From NCBI GenBank assembly GCA_963682025.1, contig OY821518.1:234939836-235003835 (forward strand): a stretch of DNA of 64,000 nucleotides. Reading direction: 5' to 3'. Shown piece after piece: positions 31,718-44,147 of the stretch. Both the position numbers and the translations under genes were made by a program. The notes under the pieces were generated by a model. That model saw only the letters and a list, made by a program, of their open reading frames with translations. It was not told the DNA's origin and did not search any database. The stretch is from Cordilura impudica (lineage: Eukaryota; Arthropoda; Insecta; Diptera; Scathophagidae). Numbering within the stretch: position 1 is the first letter of the stretch; each line of letters opens with the position of its first letter.

Positions 31718-32582
31718 TAGAGTGGTCCTTAAAAATGAAAATGCGATTTTGGGGATAGGCGGGATCCAGTTTGTTACCTTTCCATATATACCTAATAAAT
31801 GTGAAGAAAAGTTGCGCGGGAAATCGATTGAAAATTTCAAGTGTGTTTATATGGGGAAAATATGACTTTTTTTGAGATTTTACGACAATTTCTTTCTATA
31901 ATTTAATATTTCCGACAAGCTGTTGTAAGAATCGGGATCAGTATTAAATTGTATTTTCAAAAAGCTATAAATTATCAAAATCGAATAAAAATTTGCTAAG
32001 ATATAGCAAATGCCCACACCACTTTTGTGCCAAAAAAAATTAGGTCATGAAATTTGAAAGCATTTTTTTCAACTTTGAGAAATTGATGAAAGCTATAATT
32101 TTTTTTTGTCTCTATCCTTATAGGTAATCAGATATGAAGTATTGTTTTATTACCACGTTGTTAACCTATTGCGCATTGAGACTGAAAATGGGAAATTTTT
32201 TGGATAAAATTTTGAAAACTCCTTTTTCAAACTTAAAAAATGTTCTTAAACAAAATTTAAAAAAAAATGGAGCTGGCACATAAAGGTTTTGTTAAATACA
32301 TGTCAGAGATTAACTGTGTGAATTTTTACGTAAATCTCTATGCCAGAATTTTTTTCGCAAGGATTTTATTTTTGCGGATTTCGAGAAAAATGGGATTTTT
32401 GTAAAATATTCTGTATATGCAATCTTTCTAAATACTTTGTATCAAAAATTCATCACTTTTCTACTTTTAAATGTGACATTTTATCTTAATAGCCTAGGAT
32501 TTAGGAAAAAAAATAATATGACCCCACTAACCATTTTGGAATTGGGGTCACATATAACCCCAAGCTAATAAAAGACAATTTG
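31718..32582 (+). repeat. E3 left inverted-repeat arm
   Basis: This is the uninterrupted arm of about 865 bp. It contains the CACCACTTTTGTGCCAAAAA / AAATTAGGTC site that is split by minisatellite element copy 2 in the other arm, and so serves as the empty-site reference. Confidence 0.85.
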
Positions 32583-35500
32583 AAATATAAATAAAATTAA
32601 ATATAAAATTAATTTTATTTATTTTGGTTTATTTAATGATGATTTAGAGTGCGATTCAAATTGTTTTCTCTAATCACTTAAGACTTGCAATAAGTATTGC
32701 TTTTCTTTAATTTTATAGTATTGTATTAATATTATTTTAAAATTTGAAACTGTCGTAATTATTTCCACAACATATTTTTATTTTTGTATTTTTTTTATAT
32801 CTTTCCTTTTTATTATGCCTTTTTATTTTAAATTTTTTGAGTATTTCTTATTTGATGTTGATATTAGCTTAATACTTTATAATGTCTTCTTCTAAAATTC
32901 GGTCGAGTTCCAAATACAACACTCATTCCATGATTCGTATAATTGGTAAACAAAAGGAAGGTTTAAAAATTTATCACTTAAATGCTCAAAGTCTTTTTTG
33001 TAAATTTGATGAATTTCGATACATTTTTGAAAACTCAGGAATTGATGTAATTTGTATATCTGAAACATGGTTCAATCCGAATAAGATAAAAAACTTTCAG
33101 GTCAAAATAGACGGCTATGATTTATTTCGAGCTGATAGGAATACTGGTAAACGTGCTGGAGGCGTTGCAATGTATGTCAAGAAACAATTACGTTCTCGAT
33201 TTGTTTGCAAATCTATCGATGAAGAATATGATTTTGTATTTATTGAACTTCCTTGTGACGTAAGCAAATGTCTCATAGGTGTTTTATATAGGCCTAATGA
33301 TTCACTAGATATTTCTCCGGTTGTTAATATGTTAGATGAAAACTGTTTATCTTATAGTGATATTAATCTTTCTGGAGACCTAAATGGAAATTTGCTTATT
33401 GATTCTGATCTAATTTCACTTTTCCAACCGATTGGGCTTATAGCTGTAAACACTACTATCCCCACTCACTTCACTTCAATGAGTAGTACCCTTATTGACG
33501 TGTTCTTTGTCTCAGACATTAGAAAAGTTCTTTTGCATGACCAGTTTTCTTCTCCTAATTTCTCAAAACATGACGTCATTTATATGACCTTTAACCTTCC
33601 TTATTTTAAACATGAAAAACCACAGCATATTACTTTCCGGGACTACAAGAATATTAACTATGATGCTCTTTTAAATGAAATTAATATAATCAATTGGACC
33701 AGTATCTACAGTAATCCTGATTTAAACCAACAGATATCCTTTTTTATGAAGCTACCACATACCTATACGACAAATAAGTACCGGTTAGAAAGAAAACTGT
33801 TAAATCTTCTACTAAGCCTTGGTTTAATCAAAATATTTGTGATTTAATAGTTAAAAGAAATTCTGCTTACGATAAGTGGAAAAGATATAAAACTACACAG
33901 TCAAATGAAATTTTTAAATCACTACGTACATCTGTTACTAGGGAAGTAAAGTTAGCTAAGCAACGCTATTATAGTCGTGTAGTTTCAGAGGCTATGGATA
34001 CTAAAAATATGTTGAAAGAGATAAAGAAAATTGGTTATAAAGATGAAAGTGAATCGGTAAATCTTACCACTTTTGAACTAAATGAATTGAATAGACAATT
34101 TACTTCAAGTGACTCAACTCCTCTTCGTTCTGACTCTTATGCAAATCTACCATATTAAAATCTGGATTCTATATTTAGTTTTTCCTGCGTTAACCAGGAG
34201 GATGTTCTGGAATCTTTTCTTCCCCTAAAGTCAAAATCTATTGGTCTAGACGGTATGAATCCAATATTTATTAAAGCTATTTTACTACAGGTTTTACCCT
34301 ATATCACTCATATTTTTAACACTATTCTTACAAAATCTATGTTCCCTGATTTGTAGAAATGGGCAAAAGTAATTCCCTTGCCGAAATCTAATAAAGAATA
34401 CAGGCCAATTTCCGTACTTCCTTTTCTTTCGAAAGTTTTCGAAAAAATTATGAGCAAACAAATGAATGAATATATATCCAATAATAATCTTTTATCATCT
34501 AAGCAATCTGGTTTTTGCAGGAAAAGAGGGTGTATCACTACTTTAATTGATGTATCGGAAGATCTTCGTTATATCGTTGACAGTGGTAATATTGCTTTTT
34601 TGACTTTATTGGACCACTCTAAAGCTTTTGACTCAGTGGACCATGATATTCTTGTTAAAAAGCTAAAACATATTTTTGGTTATCCTGAAACCTCCTCTAA
34701 ATTGATTAGCTCTTACCTTCGGAATAGAGAGCAAGTAGTTGTCTCTAAAGACAAGTCGTCTACCTCTGCGTCTTTAAGTAGGGGTGTTCCGCATAGGTCT
34801 ATACTTGGCCCTCTTTTGTTTTCTATTTACATAAATGATCTACCACGCGTAATTAATTCATGCCAAATGCACATGTACGCTGATGACATTCAGTTATACA
34901 CATCATGTAACGTACGAGATGTGGAAAATTGTGTACAGAACCTGAATACTGAACTGAACCACGTATTTGAATGGGCTTGGTTGAATTGTCTTACCTTAAA
35001 TCCGAAAAAATCTCAGTGCCTTGTTATTTTTAAAAAGATATATGATACCACTTGTCTTCCGAAAGTTAGTATTAATGGAGTGGATATCGCCTACGTTGCG
35101 AATGCTAAAAACCTTGGAATGATTTTTAATAATACCCTAACGTGGAATGATCAAATTAACAAAGCTTCTGGAAAAGTTTATAGTATTCTCCGTAGTCTTT
35201 GGTCTTCTCAGTACTTCACACCGCAGAAAATTAGATTTGTTCTTGCAAAATCGTTTATCTTACCTACACTTTTATATGGTTGTGAATTGTTGTCAGGTTG
35301 TAATAGTGCAGACATGGGTAAACTTACACGCGTCTTTAAAAGTGTAGTTAGATATGTTTACGGTTTACGCAAATGTGATAGTATCTCCGCTTTTCTAAAT
35401 AAAATTTATGGCATTTCATTTGAAGACTATCTTAAATTTAGAACTTTACTTATGGTTCATAAAATTATTTTCACTAAAGAACCCGTTTACCTTTTCGAGC

Positions 35501-36000
35501 GATTACTATTTACAACATCAAACCGTAATAACTGTCTTGTACCAATATTGTACAATAGACTAATATCCGAAAGACACTTTTTTGTAAATGGCATACGTCT
35601 TTGGAACTCGTTACATACTTTAAATAATCAACTTCACAAAATATCAAATACAACATCATTTAAGAAAGAACTATTTAAACTTTTTCTCAATTGATTTTTA
35701 ATACTTCATTTTAATTTCTTTAGTTAATTTAATTTTAATTTCTATATAATTTTTACCTGCTGTGCAGGATATTTTTACACTTTATTTTTACATTTTTATT
35801 TTATTTTTTATATATTATATATTATATTTTATTTTATATTATTCTTCTAATTTTAATTATAAATTAAACTTACATACATTGTTCTTATTGAAAATTAATT
35901 TGTTATGGCTAATGTTGTTTTATAAGATTTTAAATCTTGTTACATTAGGATTTTCATTAATAAAATTAATAATAATATTATATTTCATATTCTTTTGAAT
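32583..36000 (+). mobile_element. LINE 2 (same superfamily as LINE 1)
   Basis: This is a plus-strand non-LTR element with only ORF2 present. It lacks ORF1 and is therefore 5' truncated. After the ORF2 stop at 35694 an AT-rich 3' UTR runs to about 36000. Exact ends and target duplication are not clear. It lies between the arms of E3. Confidence 0.75.
32882..35694 (+). pseudogene. LINE 2 ORF2: endonuclease and reverse transcriptase
   Basis: ORF2 starts at 32882. The endonuclease reads KIYHLNAQSLFCKFDEFRYI, IDVICISETWFNP, AGGVAMYVKK, INLSGDLNGNLLIDSD, SSTLIDVFFV and FSKHDVIYMTF. A frameshift in a T run near 33745 moves the frame, which then continues CDLIVKRNSAYDKWKRY. In-frame stops occur near 34157 and 34356. 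The reverse transcriptase reads EYRPISVLPFLSKVFEKIM, SGFCRKRGCITTLIDVSED, LTLLDHSKAFDSVDHDIL (first Asp), [20 protein letters not shown] and HMYADDIQLY (YADD). The usual GVPQGS is changed to GVPHRS, affecting the conserved Gln and Gly. The C-terminal 438 codons are open to the natural end. Confidence 0.92.
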
Positions 36001-36420
36001 AAAATGGGTCACTTGTGGGTCTTCTTATTTTATTCAGAAAAATATAGAAAGTTTTTATACATAAAATAATTTTATAACAAAATTGGTTAAAGGTTGTTTT
36101 AATTTATATTCGCGAACAATAAGCAGATAATTGCACCAAACATATATCACGACGGATTATTTTAAGCCCAGGAGCACTGAAAAGTATTTTTCTTAAATTC
36201 TAAATAGTGGTTTCATCGAGTTTAAGAGAAAAACTCTTTTTCGATAATCTTTATTTAGAAATATCTTAAAAACAAAAGCTGGTCTTGGCAAATAATGGCT
36301 TAACGTTCCCGGATTTATCCCAAATTTTAGGAACGGAAGATATACATATTTGGTTATAATATTTTAAGTAACGCTTTTAAAAATTCAACAGTATTTGCAA
36401 AATATTTGAATTTTTTGAAT
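36000..36420. other. E3 spacer remnant
   Basis: This is non-coding sequence between the LINE 2 3' end and the right arm of E3. It is probably original E3 interior. No transposase trace is found. Confidence 0.5.
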
Positions 36421-36946
36421 AAATTGTCTTTTATTAGCTTGGGTCATATGTGACCCCAATTCCATATTATTTTTTTTTTTTCTGAAATTCTAGGCTATTA
36501 AGATAAAATATGACATTTAAAAATTGGAAAGTGATGATTTTTTTATATAAAGTATTTATAAAGAGTACATTTACAGAATATTTTACAAAAATCCCATTTT
36601 TTCGAAATACGCAAAAATAAATTCCTTGTCAAAAAAATTCTGGCATGGGGATTTACTTAAAAATTCAAACAGTTAATCTTTGACATGTGTTTAAAAAAAA
36701 CCTTAAAGTGCCAGATCCATTTTTTTAAATTTTGTTTAAGAAAATTTTTTAAAAACTTGAAAATGGAATTTTCAAAATTTTATCAAAAATTGCCTTCTCA
36801 ATGCGCAATAGGTTAACAACGTGACAATAAATCAGAACTTCATATCTGCTTACTTATAAGTATAGAGACAAAAAAAATTATGGCTTTAATCAATTTCTCA
36901 AAGTTGAAAAAAATGCTTTCGAATTTCAAGACCTAGTTTTTTTTAT
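36421..36946 (-). repeat. E3 right arm, inner part
   Basis: Reverse complement of about 32040-32582, ending at the CCTAGTTTTTTTT run where the minisatellite element is inserted. Confidence 0.85.
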
Positions 36947-39422
36947 ATGTGTAAACATCTATACGCGCAGGGGGCTAAATTTCTATTTCACAATACAATC
37001 GCAAAAACAGCGTAACACATCGGTGTGAGCTGAAGTGTAAATCGGTGTGACTTTATCTGATTGTATTTGTGAAAAAATTATGATATGTTCTTTTCTAAAC
37101 ATTTTCCAATTGTCTTTCAAAAAACATCAATTGTATTTCAGAAAACATCAATTGTATTTCAGAAACCATCAATATAATTTCAGAAAACATCATTCGAGTT
37201 TCAGAAAACATCAATTGAATTTCAGAAAACATCAATAAAATTTCAGAAAACATCACTTGAATTTCAGAAAACATAAATAGAATTTCAGACAACATCAACA
37301 TAATTTCAGAAAACATCATTCGAGTTTCAGAAAACATCAACTAAATTTCAGAAAACATCAATAGAATTTCAGAAAACATCATTTGAATTTCAGAAAACAT
37401 CATTCAAGTTTCAGAAAACATCCACTGATTTTCAGAAAACATCAATAGAATTTCAGAAAACATCACTTGAATTTGAGAAAACATAAATAGAATTTCAGAA
37501 AACATCAATATAATTTCAGAAAACATCATTCGAGTTTCAGAAAACATCAATTGAATTTCAGAAAATATCAACAGAATTTCAGAAAACATCAATTGTATTT
37601 CAGAAACCATCAATATAATTTCAGAAAACATCATTGAATTTCAGATACTATGAAGAGAATTTCAGAAAACATCAATTGTATTTCAGAAACCATCAATGTA
37701 ATTTCAGAAAACATCATTTGAATTTCCAAAAACATAAATAGAATTTGAGACAACATCAATATAATTTCAGAAAACATCAATTGTATTTCAGAAACCATCA
37801 ACATAATTTCAGAAAATATTTGAATTTCAGAAAACATAGATAGAATTTCAGAAAACATCAATATAATTTCAGAAAACATCATTTGAATTTCAGAAAACAT
37901 AAATAGAATTTGAGACAACATCAATATAATTTCAGAAAACATCAATATAATTTCAGAAAACATCATTCGAGTTTTAGAAAACATCATTTGAATTTCAGAA
38001 AACATAAATAGAATTTCAGAAAACATCAATATAATTTCAGAAAACATCATTCGAGTTTCAGAAAACATCAATTGAATTTCAGAAAGCATCAATAGAATTT
38101 CAGAAAACATCAATTGTATTTCAGAAACCATCAATATAATTTCAGAAAACATCATTTGAATTTCAGAAAACATAAATAGAATTTGAGACAACATCAATAT
38201 AATTTCAGAAAACATCAATTGTATTTCAGAAACCATCAACATAATTTCAGAAAATATTTGAATTTCAGAAAACATAGATAGAATTTCAGAAAACATCAAT
38301 ATAATTTCAGAAAACATCAATTGTATTTCAGAAACTATCAATATAATTTCAGAAAACATCAATTGTATTTCAGAAAACATCAATAGAATTTCAGAAAACA
38401 TAAACTGTATTTCAGAAAACATCAATAAAATTTCAGAAAACTTCAATATAATTTCAGAAAACATGAATTGTATTTCAGAAAACATCAATTGTATTTCAGA
38501 AAAACATCATTTGAATTTCAGAAAATATAAATAGAATTTCAGAAGACATCAATTGTATTTCAGAAAACATCAATATAATTTCAGAAAACATCATTCGAGT
38601 TTCAGAAAACATCATTTGAATTTCAGAAAACATAAATAGAATTTCAGAAAACATCAATATAATTTCAGAAAACATCAATTGTATTTCAGAAACCATCAAT
38701 ATATTTTGAGAAAGCATTAGAATTTCAGAAAACATAAATAGAAATTCAGAAAACATCAATATAATTTCAGAAAACATCATTCGAGTTTCAGAAGACATCA
38801 ATTGAATTTCAGAAAGCATCAATAGAATTTCAGAAAACATGAAATGCATTTCAGAAACCATCAATATAATTTCAGAAAACATCATTTGAATTTCAGAAAA
38901 CATAAATAGAATTTCAGAAAACATCAATTGAATTTCAAAAAGCATTATTTGAATTGCTGAGAACATCAATTGCACTTCAGAAAACATCAATTGAATTTCA
39001 GAAAACATAAATAGAATTTCAGAAAACATCAATATAATTTCAGAAAACATCATTCGAGTTTCAGAAAACATCAATTGAATTTCAGAAAACTTCAATAGAA
39101 TTTCAGAAAACATCAATTGTATTTCAGAAAACATCAATTGTATTTCAGAAAACATCATTTGAATTTCAGAAAACATAAATAGAATTTCAGAAAACATCAA
39201 TTGAATTTCAAAAAGCATCATTTGAATTGCTGAGAACATTAATTGTATTTCAGAAAACGTCAATTGAATTTCAGAAAACATCAATTGCATTTCAGAAAAC
39301 ATCAATTGAATTTCAGAAAACAGCATAATCGACTTATTTTTTATGCACTGGAAAATATGATGTTGATGTTTTCTTTAATTATTAGATGTTTACACATCTC
39401 CCTTGTGATCGGACTCACATGA
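36947..39422 (-). mobile_element. minisatellite-carrying element, copy 2 (inside E3 arm)
   Basis: This copy has the same ends as copy 1 in reverse: its left end (TCATGTGAGTCCGATCAC) is at 39422, and the ATGTTTACACAT end is at 36947. It has the same roughly 165-bp distal region and the same roughly 95-bp proximal region (GTGCATAAAAAATAAGTCG, then ATTATGCTG). The insertion splits the E3 right arm at an A run; the left arm has the intact site near 32022-32040. This shows the element moves as a whole unit and postdates E3. Confidence 0.85.
37108..39327 (-). repeat. 21-bp minisatellite array, about 105 units
   Basis: This is the array of copy 2. The unit order at its proximal end (39327 downward) matches copy 1, including the rare GCAATTCAAATAATGC-type variant units. 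The distal end matches copies 1 and 3 (a CAATTGTCTTTC unit followed by CATTTTCC). Some units are shortened, for instance AATATTTGAATTTCAG near 37815 and 38255, and these two lie in duplicated blocks. Confidence 0.95.
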
Positions 39423-39780
39423 TTTTTTTTTTTTTTTTTTTTGTACAAAAGTGGTCTGCGGCATTTGCTATTTCTTGACGAATTTTTATTAGATTTTAAA
39501 AGATAATTTAATACTGATCCCAATTCTTACAACAACTTCTCGGAAAAGTTAAACTATAGAACGAAATTTTCGTAAAATCTCAAAAAAGAAAAGACATATT
39601 TTCCCCATATACTCGTAAACACCCTTGAAATTTTCAATCAAATTCCGGCGCGAATTTTCTTTATCCGATTGTCTCCAAACTTCACATTTGTTAGTTTTAT
39701 ATTGAAAGGTAATCAACTGGACCCCACCTATCCCCAAAATCGCAATTTGAAAAATGTCCATATAACGTAGGACCACTCTA
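39423..39780 (-). repeat. E3 right arm, outer part
   Basis: Reverse complement of about 31718-32030, ending at the terminus AGGACCACTCTA. Confidence 0.85.
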
Positions 39781-39788
39781 ATCTGAAC
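39781..39788 (+). repeat. E3 target-site duplication, right (ATCTGAAC)
   Basis: Seven of eight positions equal 31710-31717. Confidence 0.75.
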
Positions 39789-39924
39789 TTACAAAAATTA
39801 TTCCATTCCTAAAACTAATTCTTAGGTATTAAATTCAGCCATCGCCAGACAAAATTGTTGGCACTCGATAAAAACCACCAAAAAAAAACTTGATCTATAC
39901 ACTTGCTGTGAAAAAAAAGATTAA

Positions 39925-40140
39925 CTTTGACTTAGTCACGCGCAGTCACGCATGGTCGCGTGCAGTCACGGAGAGATTTAAAACGGATTTCCCCTCATCG
40001 TACAGTTACGGAGAGATTAAGCCTCATTTCCCCCCATCCGATCGATCTGAAACTTTGTCCATAGACTTGTTGTGGCCAGAGATTAATTTTCAGATAGTCA
40101 CGCAAAGTCACGCACAGTCACGGAGAGACTCAAAACTCAT
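39925..40140. repeat. AGTCACG-motif cluster
   Basis: CAGTCACGGAGAGA or a close variant occurs near 39963, 40001 and 40116. It is preceded twice by tandem AGTCACGC words, and ATTTCCCCTCATC / ATTTCCCCCCATC follows the first two. This looks like a degenerate roughly 55-bp repeat. Origin unknown. Confidence 0.55.
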
Positions 40141-40249
40141 ATGCATAACGCAAGAAAGAGTTTTAATAAAAACTTTGTTTTTATGGGTTACATTATTATT
40201 AGCTATAAACATCAGTAGAAACTTATTACCCTGGCCACAGAGTTGTTAA

Positions 40250-43200
40250 GGGTACAAGCAGTAAAAACCAATTTATTTTTATGGAGTATAAAAACATGTT
40301 TTGAGTCAGGCTTTTTTAAAAATGGAATTATTCGATCACACTTAAAGAAATGACTAACAGAAAAAAAAAAATAACAGCACCTACATTGACTTCCAAAATC
40401 TGTTTCCATTTTTTAAAATTTTAACAATGAAACCCACGTCTATTGCTATCAAAATATGAATATACTCGTAGTAACAACATCTTTGCAAATAGTTACATTT
40501 GATTTGGAAATTTGATTTGGAAAAGGAATAGTTATGTTTACGAACAAATAAATAAAGAAGCCAAAAAAAAAAAGAAAATAACCTGCAGTCAATTTACAAT
40601 TCAATAACTTTTGTTTATCTTGTTCTACGTGATCTTATCACAGCTGTTGACGACATTAACACTTTATATACACATATAATATTCCATGGAAATTATATGT
40701 GATGACAATGATGACGGTTATTTTTCTCGTTTACACGTTTAAACGTACAAAAAACAAACAAAAATTCATTGAGAATCTATCTTAACCATGCAAGAGCAAA
40801 TACACCACTTTTAATGGTAAACTCACCACGAAACACTCTCAAAAAAGCTATTTTAAGGACATTAAAGCAAGGAAGCTTTTTAAATTCCTTAGCCGTATTT
40901 CAATAAGCATCCGTCTCGTGATGTCAGTCATCGCAGCTTCATCATCACGTACGGTTCAAAATTCGCAGAAAATTATTTCCTAAAAAAAAAAAAGATTTTT
41001 TTATTTCTTTTGTGACTAGAAGTGATTACAACAACCCACGCTACCCATTACACTCTTTCATATGTAAAAAAGAGCTTCACAGCAATACCAGCTAAAAAAG
41101 AAACAAAAAAAAATAAAAAAGGATTGTAAAGTGACTGATTGATTGAAAGACGGTTGGCACGTCAATTATTTCAACCAAGCTTATATGTGTGTGTATGTGT
41201 AAGAGAAAATTCTTATATATATTTGTGCGATAAAAGTTTATGGATTGGATAGAAATTGTTTATTATTATTGTAATTTTTTTTTTAAATATTTCGGTTTAT
41301 TTTTGTCTAAAAGCAAATGAATTTGTGTTGCCTCTTGACATATACTCCAGAGGACATACATACATACACACATATGTACATATGCGTGTTAGTGATATTT
41401 TTTATGGATAATCGATGTGATGCAGATTTGTCAATTATTATTGATGATATTCAAAATTTATTTGAGAAAAAGTGAAATTTATAATAAAGCTATTGGAATC
41501 TACTTGAATTTCAGACAAGTGCTAAAGAAATACTTAGCTTAATTAAAAAATAAAATTAAATTAATATCAAAAAAGCGTGTTTAAAAAGAATATTAAATAT
41601 TATAATAAATACACATTAAAGCGTTTCATTTTATTTATGACAATAAGCAAAAGTGTCATTTTATTTGTTGTCGTCGTTAAGTGTCATCTCGCAAATGAGC
41701 ATCGTTGTCGTTGTAGTTGTGATTCATGAATTGTTTATGTTAGTGACATATCTCGGTCAGTTGGTCGTTGACATTTTACGTAATTTTGTCACATGTTACG
41801 CATAATTAATGATTACAATACACTAACATCAGCATGCTTGCTATTTGCCAACCAGTATCTCCTCTAACTCTTGTGCAATTCAAATAGCCGCCATCGTACA
41901 AAAATTTGCCGACAAACCAAATTATACTTGCGTGTGTGTTAATGTGTTCATCAGCGATGATATTGTGGGTACATTTTAAATCACAAACGTACCGTGTCTC
42001 TATGGAAAATTGTAAGAAGCTAATATAGAGCACAAAGACAGTACGATGCTCGTTTGTGATTTTTAATTTGGTTTGGAGAAATACACATAAATAAAATCAA
42101 CAACCGAATTTTTCTAAAGTTTAAAAACCGTTTTCTTTTGTGATTAAGCCAATAGAATTGTTATTGTAATAAACTCGAAATTCGTTTAAAAACTTCATCT
42201 CAATTCGGTTGGAGATAAGTCCGGTAGACACAAAGAATCAGTTTTCTGTATGTATCAGATGCGACTGTGATACTAGGGCCAGTTCCTTTGAAACCAAATT
42301 AATTTTCAGTAAAATAATGTTATTTGCATTTCCTCAAAAATGGATTTTTTATATGCATTAAATTTCATCCAAACATCCAAACGTATAAATTTTGCATACA
42401 TAAATACACAGACAGACCATCCGAAATTACCTAAATAAACTCAGAAAGAGAGTCCGAGAAGAACTGTAAATGTTGCTATTTTAATATAAAATATTGTAAT
42501 CGTTTTCTCCATTAGAGAAAAAAAAAACATCAAAGAGTAGTGTTTCTTGTAAAAGAAAAGGATTTATGCAAAAAAATTTTATTATATTTTTTATAACCCA
42601 TGGAAATTTAGCAAAAGTAATTAAACTTTTATAAAAATACATCAAGTATATATCTTGAAATTTGAAGTACCGATTAAATTATCTCACGTATCATCGCTGA
42701 TGTACATTCAAGCTCTAGGATAATATACAGTTTATTGAGTGTATTTCCTTTTTCCGCGAATGCCGATAGAGGTCTGTTTTGTGTCTATTTTGTATTTGCT
42801 GTGCAATGTAGTCGTTGTTTTACTTAACTTATGTGCCGTTATTTACTAATCTCTGAGCAAAAAAAGTTTGTTTGAGATAAAAGCCAAACAAAGTGTTGTG
42901 AGTAACGCCATAGACACAGTGATTTGTAGAGCAAAGAGAGTGAGAGTAGAGTATTATAAAAAGCTTTTCTCAGTAGTGTTTGTGTATCAAAAATAGACAA
43001 AGTTCATATGTCCAAATATTATTAATAATATTGAAATCGTTAAAAACTACATAATTGAATAAAAAAAAAAAAAATAATATACGATATAAAAAGATCAGCG
43101 ACTACCAGTACAAATAAATAGTGATGGTTGTGAATAGAAAATTTTTATTAAATCAATTAAATATTGCAACTGATATAAATCACGAGTGAATAATTTATAT

Positions 43201-44145
43201 TTGCTGACAATACACTGTTCCCACTACGTGAGTACATACATGCTAACAGACAGACTAATGTGGGTATAAGTTAAATCAGTGCTTATTTAATAATCACATT
43301 GCTCTACAATAAATACAATAAACAAGTAATAAATATAAGAAGAAGTAAAAAAAATCAAAAAAAAACCAAGTTTATCCTACTTCCGGTAACGAGGTCGTAA
43401 CTAACACACACACACACAGACACACACAGACCATTATACTACTTATATATATTAATAGCAGCTGGAGGAGTTGTAGTAGCCGTGGAAGCAGTAGCTAAAA
43501 GCACGTGCTTAGTGGTAATGACATACATTTCGTGTAATTAAATTTTCTCTGTTTATACTATCGCACTTCATTATTTGTTTTTGTTGTTGTTGAAGCAGTT
43601 GTTTACTTTTTCCACTCAATTCCTGTTCAGTCTTGTGCGCTTCAAGGATATTGTAAAAATAATCAACGTACTTACGAAATATATACATCTAAACATATTC
43701 ATCTACATACTTATATACACCAGAACGAGTAAAATAAAAATAACAACTACAAGAGCAAAAGGAAAATAACCGCCAGACAAAAGGGATTAGAATAATATTG
43801 GATGGATAACAAATGTAAGTTGAAAAAACAAAAACACACGTAACACAAGCACAAATTTAAATACAAATCCAAGTGAATAAATACAAACAGCAGCTACTTG
43901 TTCAACTGTCAATTAAATAAAAATTAGAGTCAAGAGTGTATTGTTTTTAATTAACTTTCAAAGTTTTCGAATTTTAATACTTTGTCGTAATGTTTTGTAA
44001 ATATGTAATGTATGGATTTGAATACCATTTAATAAGATATTATTATACGGCTATGAATTTTACACATCATTTTAAATCCAGGACCTCTAAAATATTTTCC
44101 TATTAGGTAATTATATTACCGATAGATGCTAATTCATTTTCTAAT
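40250..44145. other. non-coding, no gene recognised over 3.9 kb
   Basis: There is no frame with family features and no repeat pair of note. It contains microsatellite patches (ACATACATACATAC near 41360, CACACACACACAC near 43405), TTGTCGTTGTAG-type runs and several polyA runs. A small, decayed R1-like patch (CAGACAGACCATCCGAAATT then AACTCAGAAAG) lies near 42410-42450. The lack of transposons suggests this may be host intergenic, intronic or 5' UTR sequence. Confidence 0.45.
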
Positions 44146-44147
44146 TA

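Larger units (their letters stand above)
31718..39780. mobile_element. giant inverted-repeat element E3
   Basis: Left arm 31718-32582 and right arm 36421-39780 are inverted repeats of about 865 bp once the insertion at 36947-39422 is removed. The termini are TAGAGTGGTCCT, and the 8-bp flanks match at 7 of 8. Shared blocks include GCGATTTTGGGGATAGG, a CATTTTTTTCAACTTTGAGA stretch, and GGGGTCACATATAACCCCAA near the inner edge. The spacer (32583-36420) contains LINE 2 and about 420 bp of other sequence (36000-36420). No transposase of its own is visible. An 8-bp duplication and a TAGAGTG-type end fit a hAT-like or P-like element, by inference. Confidence 0.8.

Noticed and set aside
37108..39327. 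CRISPR-like regular repeats
   Set aside because: Head-to-tail units without unique spacers, in a eukaryotic transposon context.
42952..42978. TATAAAAAG and a TCAGTAG initiator-like word as a core promoter
   Set aside because: The spacing is about 17 bp from the start of the TATA word to the initiator A, too short for a fly TATA-Inr promoter.
43801..43820. ATGGATAACAAAT followed by GTAAGT as a first coding exon with splice donor
   Set aside because: Only five codons and no partner exon or promoter evidence. GTAAGT is common by chance in AT-rich DNA.
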